Source of the DNA: Batkoa obscura
Taxonomy: Eukaryota; Entomophthoromycota; Entomophthoromycetes; Entomophthorales; Batkoaceae
Direction: 5' to 3'
Assembly (NCBI GenBank): GCA_030770535.1
Contig: JASVEC010000009.1
Location: forward strand, 496,001-560,000
Length of the DNA stretch: 64,000 nucleotides
The number at the start of each line of letters is the position of its first letter. The stretch's first letter is position 1. The translations under genes and the position numbers were made by a program. Under the pieces are notes generated by a model. The model was given only the letters and a program-made list of their open reading frames with translations. It searched no databases and was not told where the DNA came from. Positions 1 through 10,492 of this stretch are shown here, in pieces.

Positions 1-639
1 TGAAAAAAGTATTAGTTAAGTTCAAAACAGCTATAGATTATAACTTGAATTCCATTTCATATACAAAAATACTTACCTAATTTATTCTTCTTTTTTGGTA
101 TTATTAAAAAATAATTGGTCAATTTATTTTCTTTTCGTTTATTCATACTGACATTAACACTTCTTTTTAATGATTCAATATTTACTGCTTCTTATCAATC
201 GTAGTCTAATAACCCTTTTAAGTTAAATTGAATGTTAAGCATTTTGAGTTTTGGTTAATTGACCTTTAATTGGATAATAAATTAGTTCAAATTGTAGAAT
301 GTTAAAAATATTTGATTGGATTGGAAAAATGCTAACAGCTGCTAAGAAAAACGCGCAACTTGAAGCCTTGAGAAATTGGTCAAATTGTGTGTATGTCAAA
401 AAAGTAGGTGTGTTGATAGATTTAAATAGTAATCATCTTGGGCATACTATATGATATTAGTATAACAATATAAAAAAAAGTAAATAAAAGATAAAATGCC
501 TATTTATAAGTATAAGTAGTTTTGTTAAAGCTGGGAATAAAAGAAAGAGGAATAGATATTTAAATACTCTTTAAAGCCAATATTTATGGTACTTAGACTC
601 AGATTGTTACGATGGATTTCTTAAATTCTTATATAACCT
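1..639. other. AT-rich spacer
   Basis: No coding frame or RNA gene is recognisable here. The sequence is AT-rich with scattered stops in all frames, and it precedes the decayed F-box-like gene. Confidence 0.5.
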
Positions 640-1802
640 AATAATGAAACATATTACAATAAAGTAACAAAAGCCTCTTTATCTTCAAGTGGGTAATTTG
701 TAACAAGCAATATACGAGTAGTACCAATATAAATATAATCGAATTCTTCATTCTCTCCCCAGGTAAAGTTTAAGATTTCAATTTTTCCAAGGTTTGGGAA
801 AAGCGATATAAAATGAACAAACTGTTCAACTGTGATATAGTTGGAGTGAATTTAAATTTGTAAAACAAATTTCCACTGAATTAAATCGTATTCCTTTTTG
901 TAGAAATCTTCTTTATTAAAATTTTTGTTGTCAAATTTTTGATATCTAAGGCGTAAATTACCAGAACGTATAGTTTGAATGTTTGGTTGTGAAGATATCT
1001 TACTCGGCGCTTCTTTTGTTACATATATAAAATGTACTTCTTTTAAAGTCGGTAATTTTAAAAACTCGTAACTAATTCCATAATTTGGAGTAAAATAACC
1101 TAATGTAATGTTTCTTCTCTTTTCAGTCATCTTGAAGCCCATAAATTTTGAATCATAGTTCTCGATACCTAATAACTTTACACTCTTTAATTATTTTGAG
1201 CCATCAAAAGAGTTGTCAGTATAAGTTGGGTTAAAACAAACAACTTCGAATTCTAAATTAAAGTTGGAATTTATATTTGGATCAAATCCATTAGGTTCAT
1301 ATTTGAATGCACCAAATAACTTCAATACTTTTAAATTAGTAAACTTGGTTAAGTATATCTATTTCACCAAAGTGAAGTGTATCTTCTACATTTAATACAA
1401 GCGATATTAATCTGTTTGGATTTAAATGGTTAGCGATATTTCTAATTAACACAACATCTGTTACATGAAATTCAAATATTTCGATAAGGTATCTGATTCG
1501 AATATACAATCCATTGATCTTAGACTTGGATACATATTTAGTTGCTTTTTTTTAATATTAATTACGTTGATATATCTCATTAAATCAACATTTTCTTTAA
1601 TAAATTTCATCTGATAGTCTCAATATTTACAACTATTTTCTCCATTATACATTGAATAAATTGAATTGTACTTGATCACTGTAGTTACGATATTGAATAA
1701 ATCCTTGTTTAAAAAACACAAATCAATCACATCTTCTGGATCTAATGATTTGAACATAGCTTCTAACGATACGTCGGTCAACTAGTCGAGCTTTAATGTC
1801 AT
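640..1802 (-). pseudogene. F-box-like/LRR-like protein pseudogene
   Basis: Read on the minus strand from an ATG at 1802, the sequence resembles the intact F-box-like gene at 4245-5579. The start reads MTLKLD and later the shared DLCFLNKDLFN block (compare DLCFLSKNLFN in the intact gene). An in-frame TAG follows the sixth codon. Further stops and frame changes break the rest into pieces; one open piece lies at 852-1142. The 3' part still resembles the family's FPNLE-type segment near 780-830. The intact relative has 444 codons, so this copy is close to full length but broken. It is a host gene relic. The left boundary is approximate because the last part is too diverged to place. Confidence 0.75.
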
Positions 1803-1887
1803 TTAGAAATACTGTAAATTATAAAAAGATAACTTGAATTGATTTTGTATGCATTTTAGCTTATCAATGAATTTTTATCAATAAAGC

Positions 1888-1994
1888 ATATGGGGATGTA
1901 TTTTTTTGTTTAAGAATTTTACTAACAATCTTTCCGCTCAAATAGCGCTTAAAAAATGGAAAAAATAATAAAGCCAAAAAAAACACCCCATATA
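1888..1994 (+). mobile_element. MITE copy 1 (about 105 bp)
   Basis: Member of the repeat family described at 6526-9399. In this orientation it starts ATATGGGGATGTATTTT and ends AACACCCCATAT, with the core GCTCAAATAGCGCTT. The ends are imperfect inverted repeats flanked by TA. It has no coding capacity. Confidence 0.9.
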
Positions 1995-4244
1995 CAAAAT
2001 AGCACTACTTAAACAGGTTGTTATTGGTTAGATGAATTTGAACTAACTTTTTAAGTTATATTATTTAATTTATGTTAAGTTAAATAAAATAGTAAAAATA
2101 AAATATTATTCATTTTTAATATGAAATAATAGAAGTTATCATTTTACTTGCATTATTTTTCTACTTCACCTTTTTATTATAATTATAACAATTCGTAAGT
2201 TTTAATTAAATCATGTAACACTTAAATTAGCACATTAATTCAATCCTACTTCAAAAATTTAGACATTATTAATTAAACCCACTATTATAGCATAAATGAA
2301 AAAAATTGTATTGAAGTAAGAATTAACCCCGTATTCTATATAAAAAGTCATTTTGATCTATTTCATATCCTATTCTAGCTCATACTCTGATTTTTATATT
2401 TTATAAATAAATATATCAAAAATTTTACAATCTTTATTGAAAGCAGTTTGAGTTTCAGTAAAGCAGAACCCTATAGTATAAATATATTTACTTATTCATT
2501 CGGTATATTTATAAAGTAAAAAATCAATATTTTGATGAATCAACTCCTAATCCGATAGCAAAATTGTGCTATTAGATGGGTAGTAGTTAGCCGGGTAGAT
2601 AGATAATTCTACTAACCTTATACGATCTTTTTTACTTTTGTAAATATCTTGAATTTTATAGTCATTGTTGTATTTTATTATCAAATTCATACATATTGTA
2701 TAAAAAAGTTCAAGTTGATTCAAAACGATAGTTTAGTTTCATAATACTTCATGATGAATGATACTATTTATCATAGCATGGTGGCTATTTTGAATATTTG
2801 AATTAAAATAGCTCTAATAATACGAAACAGATGAATGAAGGGCCCTTAGATGAATGAGTATAAGAAATGATTGAATCAAATTAATTTAACTATAGTTCCT
2901 ATTATTAAGCGGGCTTATTTATTATTTTTATAAAGCTATGGTTTCTTATTCTAAGTTATGTATGAGGATGTATTTTTTTGTTTAAGAATTTTACTAATAA
3001 TCTTTCCACTCAAATAGCGCTTAAAAAATGGAAAAAGTAATGAAATTAAAAAAAACACCCCCATATAACAGTTTTTTTTTCAAAATTCAATACTATAAGG
3101 GCTTCGTGGTTTATTTGTAAAACAGCATTTACTTACAGATTACATGGAAGAAATTCAATGGAGCATTGTTATTAAATTAGTACAAGAGTATATTTATATT
3201 TAAAAATTCAAACCTTGGAAAATTTTGGTAAGGTTGTTTATTGAGAGCTGTGCCATAGATGCGTGGATTCTGGCTAAGGCAATTTTAAATCCTGTGAAAA
3301 TGAAAGATTTACAACTCATGTGAAATGAGGCAGAGATAGTAAAATCGGGGTTAAAAACTGCTTCAACATGACTAGACTTGTAAAAAAATCTAGAGCTAAT
3401 AACAATGGAATACACTAACTGGTCCATCTTTACTCTATAAGCAAAGAGAGGGACTAAATCTATTATCTTATCAGTATTAAGAGCAAAAGAACTAAAGAAA
3501 ACTTTCTACATACCAAGCCAAAACTATTCAGAGAATGAGCACAAGTAGGAACGATGGAAGAGGTCTTCATTTATTAGAGGCAGAGGACGTATAGGTTGGT
3601 GGTTTTAGGAGAAATATAGGTTCTCCTTGAACTAGCGATGTAAACGCCATTAACCTTTGATAAGATTTATTTTATTTTATTTTGTTCAAGCAAAGCTACT
3701 GGTATATATTGCTTTTTGCTGAAGCTAGTTTATATAAAATAAATCTAAATAAAAGCTTTTAAAGCTATTACATATTTATATATGAGATATTGTTCGCAAT
3801 GTAATTAATATGTTGTTGGTATTGAATAGCTGTCGATTTAGATGCGTAGTAAATTTTAAATATTCCATTCTAAATGCGGAATTAATATATAACACATTTA
3901 AAAATATTAGCCTTTATTAAGACATCAAAATCGAACAGGATTGAAAATTCAGAGAACTGTCTTTTCAAGGAAGTTATTACACTAATTTTGATACAAAAGA
4001 TAATTACGAATTATACAAAGATTGGCTATTTGATGTATGGTTTGAATTAAAAAAACTTTATCTGGTACCACAGCTATATAATATCTACTATTCAATACAA
4101 TAAAGTTGTTTAATTGTTGTCGAAAATCAAATTAGGCTATGAAGCAAGTTAGTAGAATTCAATATAAATAAAATCGGTTAATAAATAAAACGACTTAATA
4201 GTAAAATAAGAAGTATTTAAGCACAGCTAACTGTGCTTAATTTA
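1995..4244. other. Intergenic region, no convincing gene
   Basis: Apart from the MITE at 2961-3066 I see no gene. A 75-codon frame at 3200-3427 (minus strand) has no recognisable domain. The tract at about 3420-3660 is visibly less AT-rich than its surroundings and may be a relic of something I cannot identify. Confidence 0.4.
2961..3066 (+). mobile_element. MITE copy 2
   Basis: Same 105 bp family. The left end is slightly diverged (TATGAGGATG) and the right end is CACCCCCATAT. It carries the conserved core AATAGCGCTTAAAAAATGG. Confidence 0.9.
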
Positions 4245-5579
4245 TTATAATTTTATCCAATATAGTGATGGGATATGTCTTAATAGAATATTAAAAACGT
4301 CTTCATTATAATTCTTTAAAGGCGTAATAAGTAATAAAGGAGTGGTATGTTTATAATTAATTCCTACGCTCTGATTATTTGATATGAAATCTGGAAATTT
4401 AACTATCTCAAGGTTCGGGAAAAGGGAGATAAGGTGAGCAAATTCTTCAATTGTAACTTTAAAATTCTTCATTTGAATTCGCTTCATATATTTGGATTTA
4501 ATTGGGTTATATTCCTTATAAAACTCATTTTTATTAAACTTAGAGTTGTTAAATAGTCCACCATACCGATTTAAATTAGAAAAGTTAATAGTCTGAATCC
4601 TTGGTAACAAAGAGATTGCACTTAGTAGCTCTTTTGATAAACTTTCGATATATACCTCTTTTAGAGCTGATAACTTTAAAAAATCATAATTAATTGGTTG
4701 ATTTGGTTCAAAAGTACCTAAAACAACAACATTACTATTTTCAATTAGGTTTAAATCACTAGAATTGTCACCAATTATTTGAAAAAAGTCAATACAGTTT
4801 AACAATTTAATACGCTTTAACTGCTTTAGGTCTCCAAAACAATTAATATGATATTCGTATTCGTTTCTATTAAATTCATCTTTGCACTTAATTTCTAATT
4901 CTAGATCAGATTTAAAATTTAAATTGAGATTGATTTCATCAAAGTCGCAGTGAAGATCATAAGCAGTTAATTTCAACATCTTTAAATTAAAAAACTTTGT
5001 TTTCAATATGTCTAATCCATTGAGGTATAAACTGTCATGACTCTCTAATGTAAGTGACTTTAGTTTATTTGGATTTAAATCTTCAATTATATCTTTAATT
5101 GATATCTCATTATATTTATATTCAAACACTTCGATTTGCTTTAAATATTTATCAAATTGGTTTAATGATAGTAGATAATTACCAATGATAATTGTTAATT
5201 TTGTTAATTTTGGCATTTTAATCGTTAATTTGATATCACTATGGGTTATACAATTATTATCAGCAGTGCAATCCTCATTTGAATAACGTATAGACTGTAC
5301 ATTTGGACAATAATTCAAGTACTCGAAATTCTCACAATCTATATTTATATGTCTTATTAATTCACCATTCTCTTTGAAAAAATTCTCTTGATAGTTCCGG
5401 TATTTAGTGAAGCCAGGTTGGTTGTATAATGAATAAGTTGAGTTATACTTAACTACTCTGCTTGAGATATTAAATAAGTTTTTACTTAAGAAGCACAAAT
5501 CGATCAACTCTTCTGGATGCACTGATTTAAAGATTTCTTCTAGTAATATATCGGACAATTGACTAAATTTTAATACCAT
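4245..5579 (-). CDS. F-box-like protein with leucine-rich (RNI-like) C-terminus
   Basis: Intact 444-residue reading frame from an ATG at 5579. Residues about 4-45 look like a degenerate F-box: a FSQLSDILLEEIF helix, then a PEELIDLCFLSK segment, as in F-box proteins that recruit a target to an SCF ubiquitin ligase through Skp1. The rest is made of irregular leucine/isoleucine-rich units such as KLTKLTI, KLKSLTLES and NLKMLKLTAYDL, typical of degenerate ribonuclease-inhibitor-like repeats that would bind the substrate. No intron, signal peptide or membrane segment is apparent. Broken relatives lie at 640-1802, 6202-6525 and 12050-13479, so this is the only intact member of a local expanded family. 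The F-box assignment is by pattern only; the substrate is unknown. Confidence 0.7.
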   Translation of the reverse strand: MVLKFSQLSDILLEEIFKSVHPEELIDLCFLSKNLFNISSRVVKYNSTYSLYNQPGFTKYRNYQENFFKENGELIRHINIDCENFEYLNYCPNVQSIRYSNEDCTADNNCITHSDIKLTIKMPKLTKLTIIIGNYLLSLNQFDKYLKQIEVFEYKYNEISIKDIIEDLNPNKLKSLTLESHDSLYLNGLDILKTKFFNLKMLKLTAYDLHCDFDEINLNLNFKSDLELEIKCKDEFNRNEYEYHINCFGDLKQLKRIKLLNCIDFFQIIGDNSSDLNLIENSNVVVLGTFEPNQPINYDFLKLSALKEVYIESLSKELLSAISLLPRIQTINFSNLNRYGGLFNNSKFNKNEFYKEYNPIKSKYMKRIQMKNFKVTIEEFAHLISLFPNLEIVKFPDFISNNQSVGINYKHTTPLLLITPLKNYNEDVFNILLRHIPSLYWIKL

Positions 5580-6201
5580 TTTGAAAACAATAAAATTAAA
5601 GAAAATGATTAAAAATAATTTTTATTAATTTTAGTTCCTAATTGAATTTTATGGGCAAAGTTTAAGATATTGCTATGTACTAGAATATTATTGGTTAAAC
5701 ATTTTAAATTTACCTTTTAAAGTATAAGGTTTGACTAATTTACTAAATTAAGTCGTATAGTAAAATTTTAAGAAAGGTTAGAATGTTAAGATACTAAAAA
5801 CGATTTTTCTATGCTCTTATTGTGTTTCTAAATCACCATATTGCTATAATAATTACCAATAAACGTAATCTGGTTATTTAAATATTTATTGTATTATTTT
5901 TATACAAGTAATATCAATGTATTGTGTATAAATTACATCATTTAATGTAGAATTTAAATAGCAAGGACTTTATTAAACATGATATAAATAGATTTTACTT
6001 GAAAGTTAATTTTTCTTTAAGGTTATTAAATGCTGTAATCTATGTCACTTGATAAAGTATAAAATGAAATATTAAAATTTAAGGTGTATTAGTATGACAC
6101 TATCTTAAATTTTATAGAGTTATATAAAAAGATATATTTGTTTTATAAATAACATGATTTAATGATAAAAACAAATGTTTAAATGTAGCTTATTACTTGA
6201 A
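5580..6201. other. AT-rich spacer upstream of the F-box-like gene
   Basis: Nothing recognisable. It presumably holds the promoter of the minus-strand gene that starts at 5579, but no clear TATA or CCAAT element stands out. Confidence 0.4.
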
Positions 6202-6525
6202 TTATAATTTTATCCAATTTAAAAGTAGGATATATTTTAATAAAGTGCCAAAAACTGTCTTATCATAATCTTTTAAAAGCATGATAAGTAATATTATAGT
6301 AGTATTGACATATTTACAATCAAAGTCTACATCTTGGCTTTTTAAACTTAAGTAGTTAGCTTTAATTATTTTAAGTTCTGGAAAAAAAGATATAAGGTAA
6401 AGGAACCTTTCAATTATAATCTTAAAGTAATCAGTTTGAATTTTTTAATAAATTTACATTTAATTGAATTATAATCATTACATTTAAAAAGTTTGTCATT
6501 TTTAAGTTGATTGCTAAAAAAGTTT
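6202..6525 (-). pseudogene. F-box-like gene 3' fragment cut by transposon
   Basis: The minus-strand 3' end closely matches the end of the intact F-box-like gene: both finish with WIKL and a TAA (here at 6202-6204), and the preceding codons resemble its last about 100. Similarity stops exactly where the transposon begins at 6526. Nothing on the far side of the element (after 9530) continues the gene. The element either inserted into an already decayed copy or the 5' part was later lost. Confidence 0.7.
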
Positions 6526-6551
6526 ATATGGGGGTGTCCGAATTGGTTTCA
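6526..6551 (+). repeat. Left terminal inverted repeat of transposon
   Basis: Twenty-six bases, exactly inverted at 9374-9399. The outermost 12 bases (ATATGGGGGTGT) are shared with the MITE family. Confidence 0.9.
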
Positions 6552-6916
6552 TTTTTTTATCCAATTTTTAAATATTTTATATTTTAAAAACTTTGCTTAA
6601 AATTCTATAAAAATAAATTCTTTATTAAAAGCCAAAAGTACCCGACACGGTTTTAAATTATTTTGTTATAGTTTATAGTGTAAGTTAGCGGAATTTCTAT
6701 CAAATTTAATATAAATTCCCGGATTAGCAAGGCTTTTACCAATATAGCCTATATAGTGTAGTGATAGTAATTAAAGTTGTAATATGTAAATAAATATATA
6801 TTTTTATAAAACTTTATTAAGAAATATTTATTATTAACTGTTTTATAGTCAACATTGCAGATTTGCTATCAAATGAATAAATTATTTTAATGTTATAATT
6901 ACATTATTAATATATC

Positions 6917-7058
6917 GCTAAGTTAATAAATAGCTGCATGGGAGGGAGTGGTTAGCCCCAAAACTATAATTAACCATCCCTATGTAATATAAGCAGTATA
7001 ATAATAGCTTTTACTTATTATTACAACTACCTGCTCTTTGACTATTTATTAACTTAGC
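6917..7058. repeat. Subterminal inverted repeat inside transposon
   Basis: GCTAAGTTAATAAATAG at 6917-6933 is perfectly inverted at 7042-7058. The loop carries a weaker hairpin with arms around CATGGGAGGG and CCATCCCTATG (about 6937-6993). It lies just past the transposase stop, so it may act as a 3' RNA structure, a transposase-binding hairpin, or be a small nested insertion. Confidence 0.7.
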
Positions 7059-7068
7059 TATTATTAAT

Positions 7069-8772
7069 TTAAGTAATATCAACATTTAATAATTGATTTC
7101 TATCATCTAATAAGCTACTTACTTGCTTACTAAATATTGAAACTTTTAAATTTTCAGTTATTTTTGTAAGATAAGCTGGGGTTGACCTTTTAATTTTTCT
7201 ATCCTCTATAGACTCTATAACTTTAATTAAAATTATATCACTTTTTTTTGATCTATCAGATACTGGATAACAGTGTAGTTTTTTATCACGTTTAATAAAA
7301 TGTAAATACTTTTTAATACCTTGTATTTTTATTATTTTTATTATATCTTTGCTTCTTTCATACTTTTTAAAAATTATCTTTATTTGCCCATTATTGACAG
7401 TTGAGTTATTAAATCTATTATTTTCACAAACAAAAATCTCAAATTTTAAAATTAATTGATCAATATCTTCTATTTTACCTAATGCTTCAAGATTATTTTT
7501 CCACTGTGAAAGATTTCCAAAATGTCCGTCAACTATACTTTTTCCATGATGCTCGGCAAAAAAATTAAGATCAATATTTAAACTACTATTTATTTTATAA
7601 ATTTCTTCAAATATATAATGTAAAAACTGTTGAGATTTAAAATGATATCCTGTATCTGCCCATATATTAATTTTTGTAAACTTTTTAAATAAAAGCTCTT
7701 TAGATATTAAATCAATTAAACAATCTCCTGCATATGCTGAATCATGATTTAATATTTCAGATAAATAATCAAAATAAACTTTGCCTATTGTTTTATCATT
7801 TTTTAAATACAAAACGCCAAACCCTAATACTGATATAGCCTGTTTGCTATAATGATCTAAGTTTATTGGATCTGGTCTTGTTCCTATTTCCATATTTTGT
7901 TTAAAGTCTAGAATTATTATACAACTTCTATTATCTAATTTTTCAATAGTTTCATTAAGTATGTTTTTTTGAGTATCAACACAAAATTCATGCAATTTAT
8001 ATAACCTTTTTTCTTTATTAAAAGATTCTTCTATCTCTGTTTTATTTTCTGTCGCTGTATTTATTTTATTTTCAAATAACTTTTTTCTAACTATATACTG
8101 GGCACATATATTATATAAATCCGTTTTTCTTGCTGGGTTTTTAAAATTATTTGGTATATATTTAAAAAATGTTGACCTAGCTACTGCTTTATCTTTTAAA
8201 TCATTAAAATATTTACTGTATATCATTCTTCTATTTTTATTTAATATATATATATTCTCTGACGAATATTTATCATTATTTTTTTTACTAAATCTTGATG
8301 AAATAGTTGAATTATCAAGTAAATATTGTATAATAATCTCAATTTGCTCATCTTTAATTCTTTTTGTATTTTTGATAGTAGATCGTAATGTTGGTATTTT
8401 ATTATTACTAATTATTTTTGAATAATCATACTGATTTTTACTTATATTAAATCCAAAGCTTTTACATTCATCAAAAGAATATACTGAAGCTATAGTCGAT
8501 AATAATGCTACTTGTTGGTTTTTATTTCCTGTTTCCCTTAAAACACTAATTTTATACATTGTTTGATTAAGTCTGTTATTATTAATAGTAAAAGTTAATA
8601 ACATTTTTTTTCTTTTTTTTGTTTTATTATAAAATTCCATAAACTCTGGGTTATTGTGAATAGTTGTTAAAATTGATGTAAATGAATTACAATGTTTATA
8701 TAATGTGCTTCTCCCTATCGTATTAAAGTTTTTAGAAATTCCATTTCGAAGTTTAGTTATAAAAGCTTGCAT
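7069..8772 (-). CDS. Putative DDE-type transposase, 567 aa
   Basis: Intact frame from an ATG at 8772 to a TAA at 7069. The central third looks like an RNase H-like catalytic core: a hydrophobic beta-strand ending in LDFKQN (Asp289), WADTGYHF (Asp373), then FFAEHHGKS with VDGHFG (Glu407, Asp415). These acidic residues after beta-strand-like stretches are my candidates for the catalytic metal ligands; that is inference. The N-terminal about 270 residues are basic and helical, plausible for binding the inverted repeats, and no zinc-finger is evident. The protein resembles poorly characterised fungal and oomycete transposases with an HGKS/DGHFG signature that I cannot assign to a named superfamily. 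It is the only long gene in an element with perfect ends, so transposition is its likely role. Confidence 0.7.
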   Translation of the reverse strand: MQAFITKLRNGISKNFNTIGRSTLYKHCNSFTSILTTIHNNPEFMEFYNKTKKRKKMLLTFTINNNRLNQTMYKISVLRETGNKNQQVALLSTIASVYSFDECKSFGFNISKNQYDYSKIISNNKIPTLRSTIKNTKRIKDEQIEIIIQYLLDNSTISSRFSKKNNDKYSSENIYILNKNRRMIYSKYFNDLKDKAVARSTFFKYIPNNFKNPARKTDLYNICAQYIVRKKLFENKINTATENKTEIEESFNKEKRLYKLHEFCVDTQKNILNETIEKLDNRSCIIILDFKQNMEIGTRPDPINLDHYSKQAISVLGFGVLYLKNDKTIGKVYFDYLSEILNHDSAYAGDCLIDLISKELLFKKFTKINIWADTGYHFKSQQFLHYIFEEIYKINSSLNIDLNFFAEHHGKSIVDGHFGNLSQWKNNLEALGKIEDIDQLILKFEIFVCENNRFNNSTVNNGQIKIIFKKYERSKDIIKIIKIQGIKKYLHFIKRDKKLHCYPVSDRSKKSDIILIKVIESIEDRKIKRSTPAYLTKITENLKVSIFSKQVSSLLDDRNQLLNVDIT

Positions 8773-8831
8773 TTTGTTTTTATTTTAATAAAAAATAAAG
8801 TCAAATAATTATATAATTATATATTATATAG

Positions 8832-9038
8832 CTATTGAATATTTAATAAAAAATATAAAACACTGTGAAATATCATTTCATCAGCTCTATGATTGATTAT
8901 CGCATAATAATCACTTAACTTGTTTACAAAACTAGTTGGAGTATAAAATAGATTCTTCAACATAATAGCTCGAGGCTTTTTAGTTGAATTGTTCCCTGAT
9001 ATTTTACTTTTAATAAAGCCACTAAGTCTTTCTGACAA
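8832..9038 (-). CDS. Small conserved frame upstream of transposase
   Basis: Minus-strand open frame of 68 codons between the transposase start and the right end of the element. It has no ATG: the frame opens after a TAA and begins LSERLSGFI, so it could be an exon, a non-AUG product, or chance. The second copy of the element (28631-28916) keeps the same frame through KNLFYT with several silent and conservative changes. The reading SFVNKLSDYYA with INHRADEMIF looks like real protein, but I do not recognise it. It may be an N-terminal extension or accessory exon of the transposase. Confidence 0.35.
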   Translation of the reverse strand: MSERLSGFIKSKISGNNSTKKPRAIMLKNLFYTPTSFVNKLSDYYAIINHRADEMIFHSVLYFLLNIQ

Positions 9039-9373
9039 TATCTTATGTAGATTTTACAGTAGTATCCTGTATTCTGTTTATTTTACATAGCTCGTAGCTT
9101 ATTGCGTATTACTCCTATTGATTTAAGTCTATATTAGTTACATAAACTAAGGCCTTTTGACTTACGGCCAGTTAACTAAGCTAGAACTGCCCCTAACTCC
9201 AATTACTGAGTACTAACTTTCACAAACATATAATTAAAAAAATAAAATAAATAAAATAAGTCTTTAAGTTAGATTTTTATATTTAGTTTTAAGCTTTTTA
9301 AATTTAGCTGATCATACATTAAAGACTTACAAATTTAAAAACTTAAAATTTGGATTAATTTCTAGTTAAATTC

Positions 9374-9399
9374 TGAAACCAATTCGGACACCCCCATAT
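9374..9399 (-). repeat. Right terminal inverted repeat of transposon
   Basis: Exact reverse complement of 6526-6551, ending CACCCCCATAT. It is followed directly by a second, diverged copy of the same end. Confidence 0.9.
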
Positions 9400-9530
9400 A
9401 TTATTTTTCTACTTTTATTTAAATTTAAGCTTTTTAAATTTAAATAATCATATATTAAAAACTTACAAATTTAAAAACAAAATTTGGATTGATTAAGTGA
9501 ATTCTGAAACCAATTCGGATATCCCCATAT
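9400..9530 (-). repeat. Extra solo right end of the transposon
   Basis: About 130 bp just outside the transposon repeats its right subterminal sequence (shared blocks AAGCTTTTTAAATTTA, ACTTACAAATTTAAAAAC, AAATTTGGATT) and ends GAAACCAATTCGGAT then ATCCCCATAT. It is a partial, slightly mutated right end in the same orientation, left by an adjacent insertion or an end duplication. Confidence 0.8.
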
Positions 9531-9639
9531 GGTGAAAGTTAGGGCTAGAGTTATAGAAGTTGGTGTTAGCACCAGGGTTAGGGAGTGTTGGGACTAAATT
9601 TAATTTCTAATTAGTTAAGTGGGTTAATTGACTTCTATC

Positions 9640-10080
9640 CACTTATTATCCACTTATTACCTAAAAATTAATTCCTTATCAAAACAAATGAGAATTTGCA
9701 AAGATATCCCTATTTTTCTTGACTGCCACCTCCATATCATACACTGTATAAGCCAATCTTGTATAAACTTTTGTGATTTCTTGATCAAAAATGATATAAT
9801 ACATATTTTAATTGAGTGTTTTCTCAAATATCTTTTCATTGTTCGTTTTGGTAAACTAATGAGAGTATTATTTATTTCAGTCAAATATTTATTTGCATAC
9901 TTTATACTAGGTCATTCGAAACGTTCCAGTATAACTTCATGCATATTAAAGCTAATAATTTTTGGTTGCGATAGTGAATTTTTCTTAACTGTAAAAACGA
10001 AAATATTCTAATGTGATTCTTTAATGGTGCTGCAACCGATAATTGATCATTTCTTAATATGCATGAATTTACAATGGAAC
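9640..10080 (-). pseudogene. Possible Tc1-like transposase relic
   Basis: On the minus strand, 9657-9884 reads LPKRTMKRYLRKHSIKI, then KKPL-like KKSQKFIQDW and later CFDKELIF. The order recalls the second helix-turn-helix of Tc1/mariner transposases followed by the W...SDES catalytic strand. The upstream frame has stops and no complete core survives. The likeness is weak and could be chance. The opposite-strand frame at 9628-10011 is its shadow. Confidence 0.3.
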
Positions 10081-10392
10081 ATTTTAAATGACCTAATATT
10101 TACTTAAATCAATCTTTTCTACTCTATTTTATTAATAACTGCTCATGTACCAACAGTATGTCGATTTTATATTATAAACGGTTGATGATTTTATCTAAAA
10201 TAGTTCTAAACAAACACCAAAATGTCTATTTTAATTAATTATATATTATAAATTGTATTCTATATCAATAGTTCCTATTCATATAAAAGATCTATTATGA
10301 AAATTTGAATTAAATACGAGTGTATTTTAAACAAATTAAATAAACTTATGCGGATACTAGTTATAGTTTATTTATTAATTAATCCAATTCAT

Positions 10393-10492
10393 ATATAGGG
10401 ATGTATTTTTTAAGAATTTTAATAATAATCTTTCCGCTCAAATAGCGCTTAAAAAACGAAAAAATAATGAAGCCAAAAAAACACCCCCATAT
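10393..10492 (+). mobile_element. MITE copy 3
   Basis: 105-bp family with a few bases lost in the T-run after GATGTATTTTT. Core AATAGCGCTTAAAAAACG, end ACACCCCCATAT. Confidence 0.9.

Larger units (their letters stand above)
6526..9399 (-). mobile_element. 2.9 kb cut-and-paste-type DNA transposon, apparently intact
   Basis: The element is bounded by perfect 26-bp terminal inverted repeats: 6526-6551 begins ATATGGGGGTGTCCG and 9374-9399 is its reverse complement. TA dinucleotides flank the TGGGGG/CCCCCA ends, which suggests a TA or TATA target. Inside lies one long minus-strand frame for a 567-residue DDE-like transposase (7069-8772) and a smaller conserved frame upstream (8832-9038). The left non-coding part carries a 17-bp inverted repeat (6917-7058). 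The ends match those of the 105 bp MITEs scattered through the window. A decayed second copy lies at 28631-30162. The family cannot be named with certainty; TA-flanked ends recall the Tc1/mariner style, but the transposase does not look like a mariner protein. Confidence 0.85.

Noticed and set aside
3200-3427. 75-codon minus-strand frame as a gene
   Set aside because: No domain, signal peptide or supporting context; kept only as part of a weak observation on less AT-rich islands.
9628-10011. 127-codon plus-strand frame
   Set aside because: It overlaps the minus-strand Tc1-like remnant, has no recognisable features, and is best explained as its shadow.
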